Shown: positions 1 to 9,753, counted from the first letter of the stretch. The stretch is DNA of 25,734 nt from Erysipelatoclostridium sp. AM42-17 (GCF_003480255.1 NZ_QUIN01000030.1:1-25734), one strand, 5' to 3'. Numbers and translations are program-made. Notes: a model not told the origin generated them from the letters alone.

Positions 1-6
1 AGATAT

Positions 7-40
7 AAAAAACCTATATCTTTATGTAAAGGTATAGGTT
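7..40 (-). terminator. Rho-independent terminator downstream of the GH1 gene
   Basis: Read on the minus strand, an AACCTATA arm and a TATAGGTT arm pair around an inner CTTT/AAAG stem, and the hairpin is followed directly by a run of six T. It lies 44 bases past the GH1 stop codon and is the best oriented terminator for that gene. Confidence 0.7.
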
Positions 41-54
41 TGTCAACAATCTGG

Positions 55-83
55 AATGACCGTTAATATTAACGGTCATTTTT

Positions 84-85
<2 letters not shown>
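55..85 (+). terminator. Perfect 26-base palindrome with a T tract on the plus strand
   Basis: The arms AATGACCGTTAAT and ATTAACGGTCATT form a perfect inverted repeat at 55-80, followed by T81-T85 on the plus strand. The T tract points to termination of plus-strand transcription entering from left of the window. On the minus strand it sits right after the GH1 stop codon but has no T run on that side. With the hairpin at 7-40 it would insulate two convergent units. Confidence 0.55.
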
Positions 86-1581
<1,496 letters not shown>

Positions 1582-1608
1582 TTGATTTTCATTTTTTGAA
1601 AGATATGA

Positions 1609-1635
1609 AAAGGACCTCTTTTAAAGAGGCTCTTA
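1609..1635 (-). terminator. Terminator after the ATP-grasp gene
   Basis: On the minus strand CCTCTTT pairs with AAAGAGG almost immediately after the TAG stop, followed by a short TCCTTTTC stretch. The T tract is weak, so termination may be partial and some readthrough into the GH1 gene is possible. Confidence 0.55.
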
Positions 1636-1636
1636 A

Positions 1637-2827
1637 CTATTTCTTTTCTCTAATGAATTGAATCATTTCTTTAATTTCTTTTTCTGTTTTGGCTTTTAAT
1701 AAATAAACATGATTACCCATAGCTTCACTTAAAGCTTCTGGTACAGGTTCATATGTAATGATTTGTTCACCGTATTTCATCTTGATTTGTTGATTATGAT
1801 GTACGTAAGAAACGTGATCTCTTAATCCTACATAACCAATACAATACTTTTGTTTTAATTCTTCTTGATAACTATCATTTACTATCATTTGGGCATAAAT
1901 ATCATAAACATTACAATCATAAGCATAATTCATCATATCGGGAATATAAGCTCCTGGCGCACGCATATTCACTTCTAAACCAACTAAATCACCTTTTTTA
2001 CCTAATCCTGCTTTGTCTTTTTCTAATCTAAAGAATTCAAAGTGGAAGAATTTTTGAGTTGTATCAAAAGCTTCAACGACCTTTTTACCAATAGTTTCAA
2101 TATCACTGCCTTTTACCATTTGACTATAAAATCCCATATCACAATGATGATTAACTGAATCCATAATAGAATCAAGTAATACATGACTTGTACAAACTAA
2201 AATATTTTTATGACTGTCAGTGATACCATCAAAGGTTTCTACATGCCCATAAACAAATTCTTCTGCAATATAACTTACTCCTTTAGTTTTATTTTTTAAG
2301 AATTTTAAAACTTCTTTTTTGTTTGATAATTTATGGGTATCACTTGCTCCTACGCCATTATCAGGTTTAACAACAACAGGATAACCTACTTCTTCTACAA
2401 AATCATATAAATCTTGTTGTTTTTTTATAAGTTGGTATCTTGCAGTAGGAATACCCGCTTTTTTATAAACAGATTTCATTTTTGATTTGTATTTCATTGC
2501 TTTTAACTCTTTTGGTCTTGTCCCACTGGCAATATTAAAATCTAATCTTAGCTGAGCTTCCATTTCTAACCAATATTCATTTTGTGAATCAATATATTCA
2601 ATTCTGCCATATTTACCAATAAAGAAACCTACTGCACGGTATACTTCATCATAATTTTCTAAACTATTAACGCGATAGTATTCTACTAAGTTACTCTTTG
2701 TTTCAGGATGCAAACTATCATAAGGTGCATCACCAATACCTAATACATGAATTCCTTTACTTCTTAATGACTTACAAAACTGCCAATAATATTCAGGAAA
2801 ATTAGGTGATATAAAAATATAATTCAT
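1637..2827 (-). CDS. ATP-grasp domain ligase, substrate unknown
   Basis: A 396-residue soluble protein of the carbamoyl-phosphate-synthetase-like ATP-grasp type, which couples a carboxylate to an amine or thiol through an acyl-phosphate. The N-terminal ~100 residues form a pre-ATP-grasp alpha/beta domain (starting NYIFISPNFPE). The ATP-binding lysine and glycine-rich loop are at about 149-164 (YPVVVKPDNGVGAS). The adenine-contacting segment is near 188-192 (AEEF), and metal-binding residues are likely E264, E285 and N287 in GLEVNMRAPG. There is no biotin-carboxylase or D-Ala-ligase signature, so the substrate cannot be named. It lies nine bases after the esterase gene and is almost certainly cotranscribed with it, which suggests the two act on the same compound. 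Confidence 0.8.
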   Translation of the reverse strand: MNYIFISPNFPEYYWQFCKSLRSKGIHVLGIGDAPYDSLHPETKSNLVEYYRVNSLENYDEVYRAVGFFIGKYGRIEYIDSQNEYWLEMEAQLRLDFNIASGTRPKELKAMKYKSKMKSVYKKAGIPTARYQLIKKQQDLYDFVEEVGYPVVVKPDNGVGASDTHKLSNKKEVLKFLKNKTKGVSYIAEEFVYGHVETFDGITDSHKNILVCTSHVLLDSIMDSVNHHCDMGFYSQMVKGSDIETIGKKVVEAFDTTQKFFHFEFFRLEKDKAGLGKKGDLVGLEVNMRAPGAYIPDMMNYAYDCNVYDIYAQMIVNDSYQEELKQKYCIGYVGLRDHVSYVHHNQQIKMKYGEQIITYEPVPEALSEAMGNHVYLLKAKTEKEIKEMIQFIREKK

Positions 2828-2836
2828 AAAAACCTC

Positions 2837-3571
2837 CTATAAAATATGTTCAACAAAATAAGGGAATTGTTTTTGCCACCATACCCAGTCATGATTAACA
2901 TCTTTTCCCCAATAATCAATCCATGCTGGTACATTCAATCTGGCAAAAGTTTCTTGCATTAAATGTGTTGATTTCATCATTTCATCTTCCCATGCTCCTT
3001 GTCCACTACATAAAATCATTTTTCTATCTTGATAGATTTTAATATAAGGATGATCATGAGACATGCCATTTAAATACTTTAAAGGAGCATTATTATAAAT
3101 ATTTTCATCAATATAATTTCCAAAGAATAAATCACTATCATAATAACCGCTTAAAGCAATGGATCCTTTAAATAAATCCGGTCTTCTAAGCATGATATTT
3201 AAAGCATGTAAAGCCCCTAAAGAACATCCTGTAGTCATAATAAGTGATGTTTTATTCATATTATGAATAAAAGGAACAACTTCATCTACAATGTAATAAT
3301 AAAATTGTTCAAGCATATAACTACGATGACTAGGATCTCCTGTTTCATCAGAATAAGTTTCTTCATCAATACTATCTACACAAAATAATTGTATTTGTCC
3401 TTGTTCTATCTTATCTTTTACACTTTCTACCATACCAAAGTTTTCAAAATCAAAGTAACGTCCATTTTGAGCAGGAAAGACAATAAATGGTTGTCCTTGC
3501 GTTCCATATACCTTCATTTCCATATCTCTTAATAAACACTCACTGTATTCTTTATAATATACTACTTCCAT
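2837..3571 (-). CDS. Alpha/beta-hydrolase-fold esterase family protein
   Basis: A 244-residue protein resembling the putative esterase (esterase D / antigen 85-like) family. The nucleophile elbow is G115-C-S117-L-G119 in TTGCSLGALHAL. The likely catalytic histidine is H227 in NHDWVWW, close to the C-terminus as usual for this fold, and an acidic partner probably lies near D196. There is no signal peptide or membrane segment, so it should be cytoplasmic. The start is preceded by AGGGGG at a somewhat long spacing. It heads a two-gene unit with the ATP-grasp ligase downstream. A promoter may overlap the pilT terminator (TTGATA and TAAAAT, a short 15-base spacer), so readthrough from the pilus operon cannot be excluded. 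Substrate unknown. Confidence 0.8.
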   Translation of the reverse strand: MEVVYYKEYSECLLRDMEMKVYGTQGQPFIVFPAQNGRYFDFENFGMVESVKDKIEQGQIQLFCVDSIDEETYSDETGDPSHRSYMLEQFYYYIVDEVVPFIHNMNKTSLIMTTGCSLGALHALNIMLRRPDLFKGSIALSGYYDSDLFFGNYIDENIYNNAPLKYLNGMSHDHPYIKIYQDRKMILCSGQGAWEDEMMKSTHLMQETFARLNVPAWIDYWGKDVNHDWVWWQKQFPYFVEHIL

Positions 3572-3602
3572 GACTCTCTTCCCCCTTTCTATTATTTTAA
3601 CA

Positions 3603-3630
3603 TAAAAATAGGCTTATCAATAAGCCTATT
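3603..3630 (-). terminator. Terminator of the type IV pilus operon, overlapping the pilT stop
   Basis: On the minus strand AATAGGCTTAT pairs with ATAAGCCTATT and is followed by TTTTA. The TAG stop of pilT lies inside the 5' arm, so coding and termination signals overlap. Confidence 0.72.
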
Positions 3631-4675
3631 GTAAATATTGTCTTAATTCACCTACATCAAGTGAATATTCTTCAGCAATAATTTGATTTACTTGTCCTGA
3701 TTTAATTAACTGTGCTAAAGAACCATTTAATGAAATCATACCTTCATTCTTTCCAGTTTGAATCATAGAATCAATTTGATGTCCTTTATTTTCTCTAATT
3801 AAATTCTTGATAGCATCTGTTGCCACCATGACTTCTAAAGCAGCTACACGTCCTTCACCACTTTGTAAAGGTAATAACTGTTGGGTAATAACAGCTTGTA
3901 AAACACTCGCTAATTGAGTACGGACTTGTTCTTGTTTATGAGTAGGAAAGACATCAATAATACGATCAATTGTTTTTGGTGCTCCTACCGTATGTAAAGT
4001 ACTAAAGACAAGATGTCCTGTTTCCGCCAAAGTAATAACAGCTTGTATTGTTTCATAACCACGCATTTCACCAACTAAAATAATATCTGGGTCTTCACGC
4101 ATTGCACTTTTTAGGGCAGTATCAAAAGAATCAACATCTTCATAAACTTCTCTTTGATGAATTAAAGCTTGTTTTTGTTGGTAAACATATTCTATTGGAT
4201 CTTCAATTGTAAGAATATGACAATTCTTGATTGATGAAACAAAGTCGATCATAGCAGCAAGTGTTGTTGATTTACCACTTCCTGTTGGTCCTGTTACTAA
4301 AATAAGACCTCGAGGTAATAACGATAATTTATGTAATACATCAGGTAAATGAAGTTCTTCTAATGAACGAATATGATCATCAATAACACGAATGGCTGCT
4401 GTTACATTTCCTCTTTGAAAGTAGATATTAACACGATAACGATCACTACCATCAGTATAAACAAAATCAGCGTCTTCATGATTTTGTACTAACTTTAAAA
4501 TGCGATCATGACATAATGATAAAATCATTTTTTCGATTGTTTGATCATCATATGATTGATCATATGATTTTAATTGACCATCTTTTCTTAAAACAATCCC
4601 TGTTTTAACACCAATATGCACATCACTACATTTTCTTTGTCTAGCATATTGTAATACTTCATTTATATTTGCCAT
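3626..4675 (-). CDS. pilT: Type IV pilus retraction ATPase PilT
   Basis: A 349-residue secretion-superfamily hexameric ATPase that depolymerises pilin at the pilus base and powers twitching or DNA pulling. The N-terminal PAS-like region runs to about residue 115. Walker A is GPTGSGKST at 129-137, the Asp box TIEDPIEY at 156-163, Walker B IILVGEMRG at 198-206 and the His box TGHLVFSTLHT at 219-229. All catalytic motifs are intact. It lacks the MshEN domain and zinc-binding cysteines of PilB, which separates it from the extension ATPase next to it. It is the last gene of the pilus operon, 11 bases after pilB, with AAAGGAG before its ATG. A retraction motor argues for a dynamic pilus rather than a static pseudopilus. 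Confidence 0.94.
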   Translation of the reverse strand: MANINEVLQYARQRKCSDVHIGVKTGIVLRKDGQLKSYDQSYDDQTIEKMILSLCHDRILKLVQNHEDADFVYTDGSDRYRVNIYFQRGNVTAAIRVIDDHIRSLEELHLPDVLHKLSLLPRGLILVTGPTGSGKSTTLAAMIDFVSSIKNCHILTIEDPIEYVYQQKQALIHQREVYEDVDSFDTALKSAMREDPDIILVGEMRGYETIQAVITLAETGHLVFSTLHTVGAPKTIDRIIDVFPTHKQEQVRTQLASVLQAVITQQLLPLQSGEGRVAALEVMVATDAIKNLIRENKGHQIDSMIQTGKNEGMISLNGSLAQLIKSGQVNQIIAEEYSLDVGELRQYLQ

Positions 4676-4686
4676 AATGATCTCCT

Positions 4687-6357
4687 TTAATCAATGTAAC
4701 AAGTAATTTTATTTAATTCATCTACTGTTGTTACACCATCTTTAACTAATTGTACAGCTTGATCTTTTAATGTTTCTACATGTTGTTCATCTTTTAAATA
4801 ATCCATAATGGTATCTATATCTTCTTTATTAGCAATCATCTTTCTTACATGACTATCAACCATGATAATTTCATGAATCGCAATTCTGCCTTTATATCCC
4901 GTATTATTGCAATGTGGACACCCTGTACCCTTAGTAATATATTTAATGTCTTCACCTACTGCGATTTTATCTGTAACGGTTGCTTCTACTTGTCTTTTGC
5001 AATGAGGACAAACAACACGCATTAAACGTTGAGCTACTAAACCAACTAAAGAGTTTGCTACCATGTATGGTTCAATTCCCATTTCCTCTAAACGAACAAT
5101 TGAACTAATGGCATCATTTGTATGTAATGTACTGACTACTAAGTGACCTGTAATTGCCGCTCTTACTGAAATTTCAGCTGTTTCTTTATCACGGGTTTCT
5201 CCAACCATGATAATATCTGGGTCTTGTCGCATTAAAGCTCTTAATCCTGATTCAAATGTTAAGCCTGACATTTGATTAACTTGCATTTGATTAATTCTTG
5301 ATAATCTTTTTTCTACAGGATCTTCAATAGTTGAAATATTAACTTGACCTTTAGCTAATTCTTCTAGAATCATATAAAGGGTTGTTGTTTTCCCACTTCC
5401 AGTTGGACCCGTAACATAAATGATACCATGAGGCATCGCCATCATTTGTTTCATTTTATCATAGTTATCTTGAGTCATCCCAAAAGTGCTTAAACGCGAA
5501 ATTGTTGTATTTGAATTTAAATAACGCATCACTATTTTTTCACCAAAAATAGTTGGAATAACAGATACACGAATATTCATTTCAATGCCATTAATCTTAC
5601 CAATAAAGTGACCATCTTGAGGATTTCTCTTTTCAGCAATATCCATATTAGATAATATTTTAATTCTTACAGTTAAAGCTGCTTGAATATTTTTATTTAA
5701 ATCTAAATAATCAACCAACATCCCATCAATACGCATTCTTACATGTACATTATCTTCAAAAGGTTCAATATGAATATCTGATGCACTATTATTATATCCT
5801 CTTAATAATAAAGAGTTTAATAACTTAACAACCGGTGTATCATCTTCTTGAGCATCAAATAAATCTAAATCATCTTCCTCTTCTACAGGTTGATCATCTA
5901 AGTTATCAATCAAATCTAAAGTATCTACATCACTATAATACTTTTCAATCGCAATTTGAATTTCTTCTTTTGTCGCTAAAGAAACTGATAAATGACATCC
6001 AGCAACAAGTCGAACATCTTCTAACCCATAGAAATTTAAAGGATCACTTGTCGCTACAGTTAAGTTATCTCCTTCAATAGCATAAGCAATGACATTATAT
6101 TTTTGTGCCATTGCCTTAGGAATTCTCTTTGTTGCATTAATATCAAATTCAATAGCATCTAGTGATACTAAAGGCTCTGCTAGTTTATCAGATAATGCTT
6201 CTAACATTTGTCTTTCACTAACAAACCCTAAATCTATTAAATGTTCTCCTAATCTTTTACTTCTATCTTTCTTTTGAGCAGCTAATGCTGTTTGTAACTG
6301 TTCTTCATTTATATATCCGTATTCCTTTAATACTTCACCTATTGGTAAACTTTTCAT
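4687..6357 (-). CDS. pilB: Type IV pilus assembly ATPase PilB (GspE family)
   Basis: A 556-residue extension motor. Residues 1-145 form an MshEN/GspE N-terminal domain (PIGEVLKEYGYINEEQLQ and RLGEHLIDLGFVSERQM are the two repeat-like halves). An acidic linker at about 145-173 leads to the ATPase core: Walker A GPTGSGKTT at 317-325, Asp box STIEDPVEK near 342-350, Walker B IIMVGETRD at 382-390 and His box TGHLVVSTLHTND at 403-415. Cysteines 450, 453, 480 and 483 form the zinc-binding tetracysteine motif of PilB/GspE. MshEN domains bind cyclic-di-GMP in several bacteria; whether this one keeps the needed residues was not resolved. It sits 21 bases after the CBM-bearing minor pilin and precedes pilT. 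Confidence 0.95.
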   Translation of the reverse strand: MKSLPIGEVLKEYGYINEEQLQTALAAQKKDRSKRLGEHLIDLGFVSERQMLEALSDKLAEPLVSLDAIEFDINATKRIPKAMAQKYNVIAYAIEGDNLTVATSDPLNFYGLEDVRLVAGCHLSVSLATKEEIQIAIEKYYSDVDTLDLIDNLDDQPVEEEDDLDLFDAQEDDTPVVKLLNSLLLRGYNNSASDIHIEPFEDNVHVRMRIDGMLVDYLDLNKNIQAALTVRIKILSNMDIAEKRNPQDGHFIGKINGIEMNIRVSVIPTIFGEKIVMRYLNSNTTISRLSTFGMTQDNYDKMKQMMAMPHGIIYVTGPTGSGKTTTLYMILEELAKGQVNISTIEDPVEKRLSRINQMQVNQMSGLTFESGLRALMRQDPDIIMVGETRDKETAEISVRAAITGHLVVSTLHTNDAISSIVRLEEMGIEPYMVANSLVGLVAQRLMRVVCPHCKRQVEATVTDKIAVGEDIKYITKGTGCPHCNNTGYKGRIAIHEIIMVDSHVRKMIANKEDIDTIMDYLKDEQHVETLKDQAVQLVKDGVTTVDELNKITCYID

Positions 6358-6378
6358 ATGTTAACCTCCATTTTTGAT

Positions 6379-7767
6379 TTAATATACTGCATCCCAATAA
6401 TGCATATTATATATGTCATTATCTAAACTACCTGATGTTTGAAATATATTAACATTAGCTTTTAAAGCCGCTTGTTTTGCAATAGAATAAACAATATCAT
6501 TTTGTAAATATGTACTTCTTTGATCATAATTGTTTTCTACTCTAATCCATCCACTACTTATAACACCAGGAACTCCGGGTTTTTCAATGCAAGCATACCA
6601 AAGTTCATAAAAATCTTCATCATTCAAACTCTTCATCTTTATGAAACTTCCTTTTTTGTAATATTTATCTGAACTATATTCATCATAATCATCTTTTTTA
6701 CTATCCTGTAAGGTAGAATTATATTTAGCATCAGACATATAATTTTTTACAATGTTAGTTTTCATTGTTTTACTAGGATACTTTGTATAAGTATTCTTTT
6801 TTACCTCATCAACGACGTCTTTATTGTCGATTCTTCCCAAACATTCCCATTGTTTATAAGAAGTATAATCAGGTGTATGTCCTGTCGAATATATTTTGTC
6901 ACTTATCATTTTATAATAATAATTATTATAAATAACAATATCTCCATATTCATATGTGCTACCAATATCAAAATTTCTATCTAGCTTTTTCCAACAGGCC
7001 CCACCTGCATCGCCAGGCTTCACTGTTCCATTAGCCCATTCAGAAATGTATTGCCACCATGACCCATTATACCAAACAATATCATATCGATCATAAAGTT
7101 GATTTTGTTTATAAACTCCTTGATAATTTGTAGAATCAATATTTTTAACAATATCTGCAACTGTACCATCACCTGTAGTATCTTTGTTATCATCATTATT
7201 ATCATCCATAACAGTATCATCTACGATATAATATAATTTATGAGTACTATCATTTAATGTTGTTTTATCCGATATATTTTGAAAAAAATTAGTAGCAGAT
7301 GAACCAGTGCTAATATTAAAATTAACTAATTCATAAGTTTTTGATGTCTTGTAAACATCCTTATCTTCACCTTTTTGAAAACTTACCGTCATATCCAAAC
7401 GATAACCATTTTGCTTAAATCCTCTTACAACTATCTTTAATTTACGTTTGTTAACATAATAATCATCATTAAAAACTTGTTTGCTATCACGATATAACTT
7501 ATCTTCTTTCACATGAATCACATGCCAAGAACGGTCATCTGGTTTAGTGTTTGATACTCTAACTTCTGTCGCATATGTTATTTCATCACTAATATAATCC
7601 ATAATTCCATCAGTAGCTTGTTTATCAAGTGACGTTTTAGTAGATGTATCAAAATATCCTAAAGAGTTGACTAAGATTCCACCAGTTATCACCATAGTTA
7701 ATGAGGCAATAACTAAAACAATAACAATTTCAACTAATGTCATCCCTTTATTATTTATTTTCTTCAT
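6379..7767 (-). CDS. Large minor pilin (PilW-like) with CBM5/12-like carbohydrate-binding repeats
   Basis: A 462-residue prepilin. The class III leader is MKKINNKG, cut after G8, followed by MTLVE with the conserved Glu at mature position 5 and a single hydrophobic helix. Residues about 40-180 look like a minor-pilin globular domain. After an Asp/Asn-rich linker (188-200) come repeats with the CBM5/12 pattern Y-x2-G-D-x-V-x-Y ... P ... W: module 1 at about 215-264 (YDIVWYNGSWW, ending CWKKL), module 2 at about 266-314 (YEYGDIVIYNN, ending QWECLG), module 3 at about 361-413 (YYKKGSFIK, ending GWIRV) and a partial fourth at 414-427 (YLQNDIVY). CBM5/12 modules bind chitin or related glycans; the target here is unknown. 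Third of three minor pilins, 17 bases after the second. Confidence 0.85.
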   Translation of the reverse strand: MKKINNKGMTLVEIVIVLVIASLTMVITGGILVNSLGYFDTSTKTSLDKQATDGIMDYISDEITYATEVRVSNTKPDDRSWHVIHVKEDKLYRDSKQVFNDDYYVNKRKLKIVVRGFKQNGYRLDMTVSFQKGEDKDVYKTSKTYELVNFNISTGSSATNFFQNISDKTTLNDSTHKLYYIVDDTVMDDNNDDNKDTTGDGTVADIVKNIDSTNYQGVYKQNQLYDRYDIVWYNGSWWQYISEWANGTVKPGDAGGACWKKLDRNFDIGSTYEYGDIVIYNNYYYKMISDKIYSTGHTPDYTSYKQWECLGRIDNKDVVDEVKKNTYTKYPSKTMKTNIVKNYMSDAKYNSTLQDSKKDDYDEYSSDKYYKKGSFIKMKSLNDEDFYELWYACIEKPGVPGVISSGWIRVENNYDQRSTYLQNDIVYSIAKQAALKANVNIFQTSGSLDNDIYNMHYWDAVY

Positions 7768-7784
7768 TTCTTAGTCACCTCCTT

Positions 7785-8699
7785 TTATCTTTTTGTTGTT
7801 TCAATTCTATGCCAAGAAGAATCATTCTTTATCTTATTATAAAATTCTGAATATGTACCAGTAATTTCAGATGTATTTACTCCATTTTTAGGAACCCACC
7901 ATACATCTACATCTTCATTTGAAGAATTATTATCATAAAGTGCATAAATTTTATTTGGTCGATCTCCCTCTTTTGCTTTATCACCAAGTAATATGAAAAC
8001 ATCTTTATATTTTTCACCATCGAAAAAATCATAGTAATCAGTATTTTTATTCATAAATAAACAAGGAGTTACATAAGTGTACTTATTTTTATCAAATTGA
8101 GGATTAATTGATGCTATTTCATCACCTAGTGCATTAATTTTTATATTAGGATACACCAATGAATACAATTTAGGTAAATTTGTAATAATATCATTTACTT
8201 CTACATTAATATTTTTTTCTTCTTTTAGCCACTTGTTTATATATTTTTTTACATCTGAACTATTCATTTGCGAAGTTGCCTTTACTTTTTCTTTTAAATA
8301 ATTATGAATTTGAGTCATCATATCACAATAATTTTTATAAACATTTCTAACTTTTTGAGTATCATCACTATTATCTATTTCAAACGAAGATAATGTCACT
8401 CCACTATCAGTTTTACTTTTTGCTTTTTTGTAAATTCCATCAACTGTAATCGGACTTTGACCTTGTTGTAAAGTAATCGAATATGTAGCATCTATAGGAT
8501 TAACATCAATATTCGTATCTTTTTGTGATTCATTAATTAATGCTGTTTCTTCATTATTAGTATTGTTTTTATATTGTTCAGAATCACTGAATACCCTAAA
8601 AGCTGTAACAAATCCAGTCACCATAATAATAGAAGCCGTACTTAGAATAAGAAGAGCGATAATTGTTTCAATAAGTGTCATACCTTTATTGTTTTTCAT
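7785..8699 (-). CDS. Minor pilin (PilV/PilI-like) with large ectodomain
   Basis: A 304-residue prepilin with leader MKNNKG cut after G6, then MTLIE with Glu5 and a 20-residue hydrophobic helix. The start at 8699 is chosen over an in-frame ATG ten codons upstream because AGGGGG lies seven bases before it, the leader then has normal length, and the longer form would overlap the preceding gene. Residues 30-115 look like a small pilin domain. Residues 117-300 form a second domain with the landmarks INP (198-200), ILLGD (236-240), KIYALYDNNSS (250-260), VWWVPKNG and a terminal SWHRIE. The same landmarks recur in the C-terminal half of the gene just upstream, so these two minor pilins appear related there. 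Function probably structural or adhesive at the pilus tip. Confidence 0.8.
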   Translation of the reverse strand: MKNNKGMTLIETIIALLILSTASIIMVTGFVTAFRVFSDSEQYKNNTNNEETALINESQKDTNIDVNPIDATYSITLQQGQSPITVDGIYKKAKSKTDSGVTLSSFEIDNSDDTQKVRNVYKNYCDMMTQIHNYLKEKVKATSQMNSSDVKKYINKWLKEEKNINVEVNDIITNLPKLYSLVYPNIKINALGDEIASINPQFDKNKYTYVTPCLFMNKNTDYYDFFDGEKYKDVFILLGDKAKEGDRPNKIYALYDNNSSNEDVDVWWVPKNGVNTSEITGTYSEFYNKIKNDSSWHRIETTKR

Positions 8700-8710
8700 A
8701 TACTTTCCCC

Positions 8711-9739
8711 CTATTCTAGTTCTTTCCAATCCACTGTATTAATTAAATTATTTAGATTAGTTTTTCCTTCTTGTATTTGCCATAAATAACCTGTATTGTT
8801 ATTTTTTCTCACATATATTTTGTCGTTGTAAAATATAATTGAAAAATTATCTTTTTGATTGCTTTGCGAATTATCATTACCTAAAATACAATACTCACCA
8901 TTTGTATTTTTAATAATAAGAAAATGTAAATATATAGTATCAGAAATTGAAGGATTGATTTTCTTTGCTTTTTGAACAATCGAATCATCTAATTTCTCAG
9001 TCTCAGATGAATTATATAATTTTGAGTAAATATCATTATATTGATCATTATATGGATTATTCACATCAAAATAGACATTGCTAGTATAAATTGGAACATT
9101 TTGTTTTACACACTCTTGATTAATCCACTGAGTAAAACTAGTTTGGTTTTGGTTACATATTTTGTAAAAAGCATTAATGAAATTATCAAATTTTGTTTTC
9201 ATCTTTTCGACAGTATCAGCTGTTACTGAAGTGCTTCCACTATCTCCACCAGTGTTACCTCCTGTGTTATCATCAGTATTTCCACCTGTAGAATCACTTA
9301 CTTTAATGCTACGATTACCATTCGTATCATATTGGATAGCTTTCCAAACACCTTTTGACTGAGTAATATAAGCATATACAGTATAACTTTGTTCACTATA
9401 TGTGGCTTTAAGTGTTGCGATAACAAGGTTCTTTTTCTTTCTTGTTACTTTAATATCACTAATTGTTCCAAATGGTTGATCAAGTTCCATCTTGTAGATA
9501 TTTGTTACTCCGTTTACCTCCGAAGGGATAATTTGATCATTTTGATCACCTTTTTCAATAACAGAAGCTAATGATTTAATAGCTGAATTAGCTATTAATT
9601 CAGCTTGAGTTTGATTGTGATTTTTAATTGATTGATTGTAGTGAACATAAGCTAAAGATAAAGAGGCTCCGACAATGACCATTAAAAGCATAATTAAGGT
9701 TACTGCCCATACAATTGTTGAACCCTTTTTATTATTCAT
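8711..9739 (-). CDS. PilX/GspK-like minor pilin lacking Glu5
   Basis: A 342-residue protein with a pilin-like N-terminus MNNKKG|STIVW and a hydrophobic helix to about residue 31. Mature position 5 is Trp instead of the usual Glu, a trait known from GspK-type tip pseudopilins. The ATG at 9739 is preferred over a GTG three codons earlier: AAGGGGTG lies at proper distance from the ATG but would touch the GTG. Residues 32-145 form a beta-rich PilX-like domain, 151-171 a Gly/Asn/Thr/Asp linker (TGGNTDDNTGGNTGG), and 180-341 a C-terminal domain with INP, CILGND, KIYVRKNNNTG, YLWQIQEG and DWKELE. That domain matches the order of motifs in the next minor pilin. First of the three minor pilins; the stop lies 11 bases before the next start. 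Confidence 0.78.
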   Translation of the reverse strand: MNNKKGSTIVWAVTLIMLLMVIVGASLSLAYVHYNQSIKNHNQTQAELIANSAIKSLASVIEKGDQNDQIIPSEVNGVTNIYKMELDQPFGTISDIKVTRKKKNLVIATLKATYSEQSYTVYAYITQSKGVWKAIQYDTNGNRSIKVSDSTGGNTDDNTGGNTGGDSGSTSVTADTVEKMKTKFDNFINAFYKICNQNQTSFTQWINQECVKQNVPIYTSNVYFDVNNPYNDQYNDIYSKLYNSSETEKLDDSIVQKAKKINPSISDTIYLHFLIIKNTNGEYCILGNDNSQSNQKDNFSIIFYNDKIYVRKNNNTGYLWQIQEGKTNLNNLINTVDWKELE

Positions 9740-9753
9740 TGTCTTCACCCCTT

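Noticed and set aside
5835..6277. Two plus-strand frames inside pilB
   Set aside because: They are antisense to a strongly conserved ATPase gene, rich in His/Leu/Gln as expected from reversed AT-rich codons, with no start signals.
9236..9290. Short repeated units resembling a tandem repeat locus
   Set aside because: They encode the Gly-Gly-Asn-Thr linker of the PilX-like protein and are too few and irregular for a CRISPR or a true minisatellite.
9041..9571. Plus-strand frames opposite the PilX-like gene
   Set aside because: Antisense shadows without ribosome sites; the Pro-rich stretch is just the reverse of the Gly/Asn/Thr linker.
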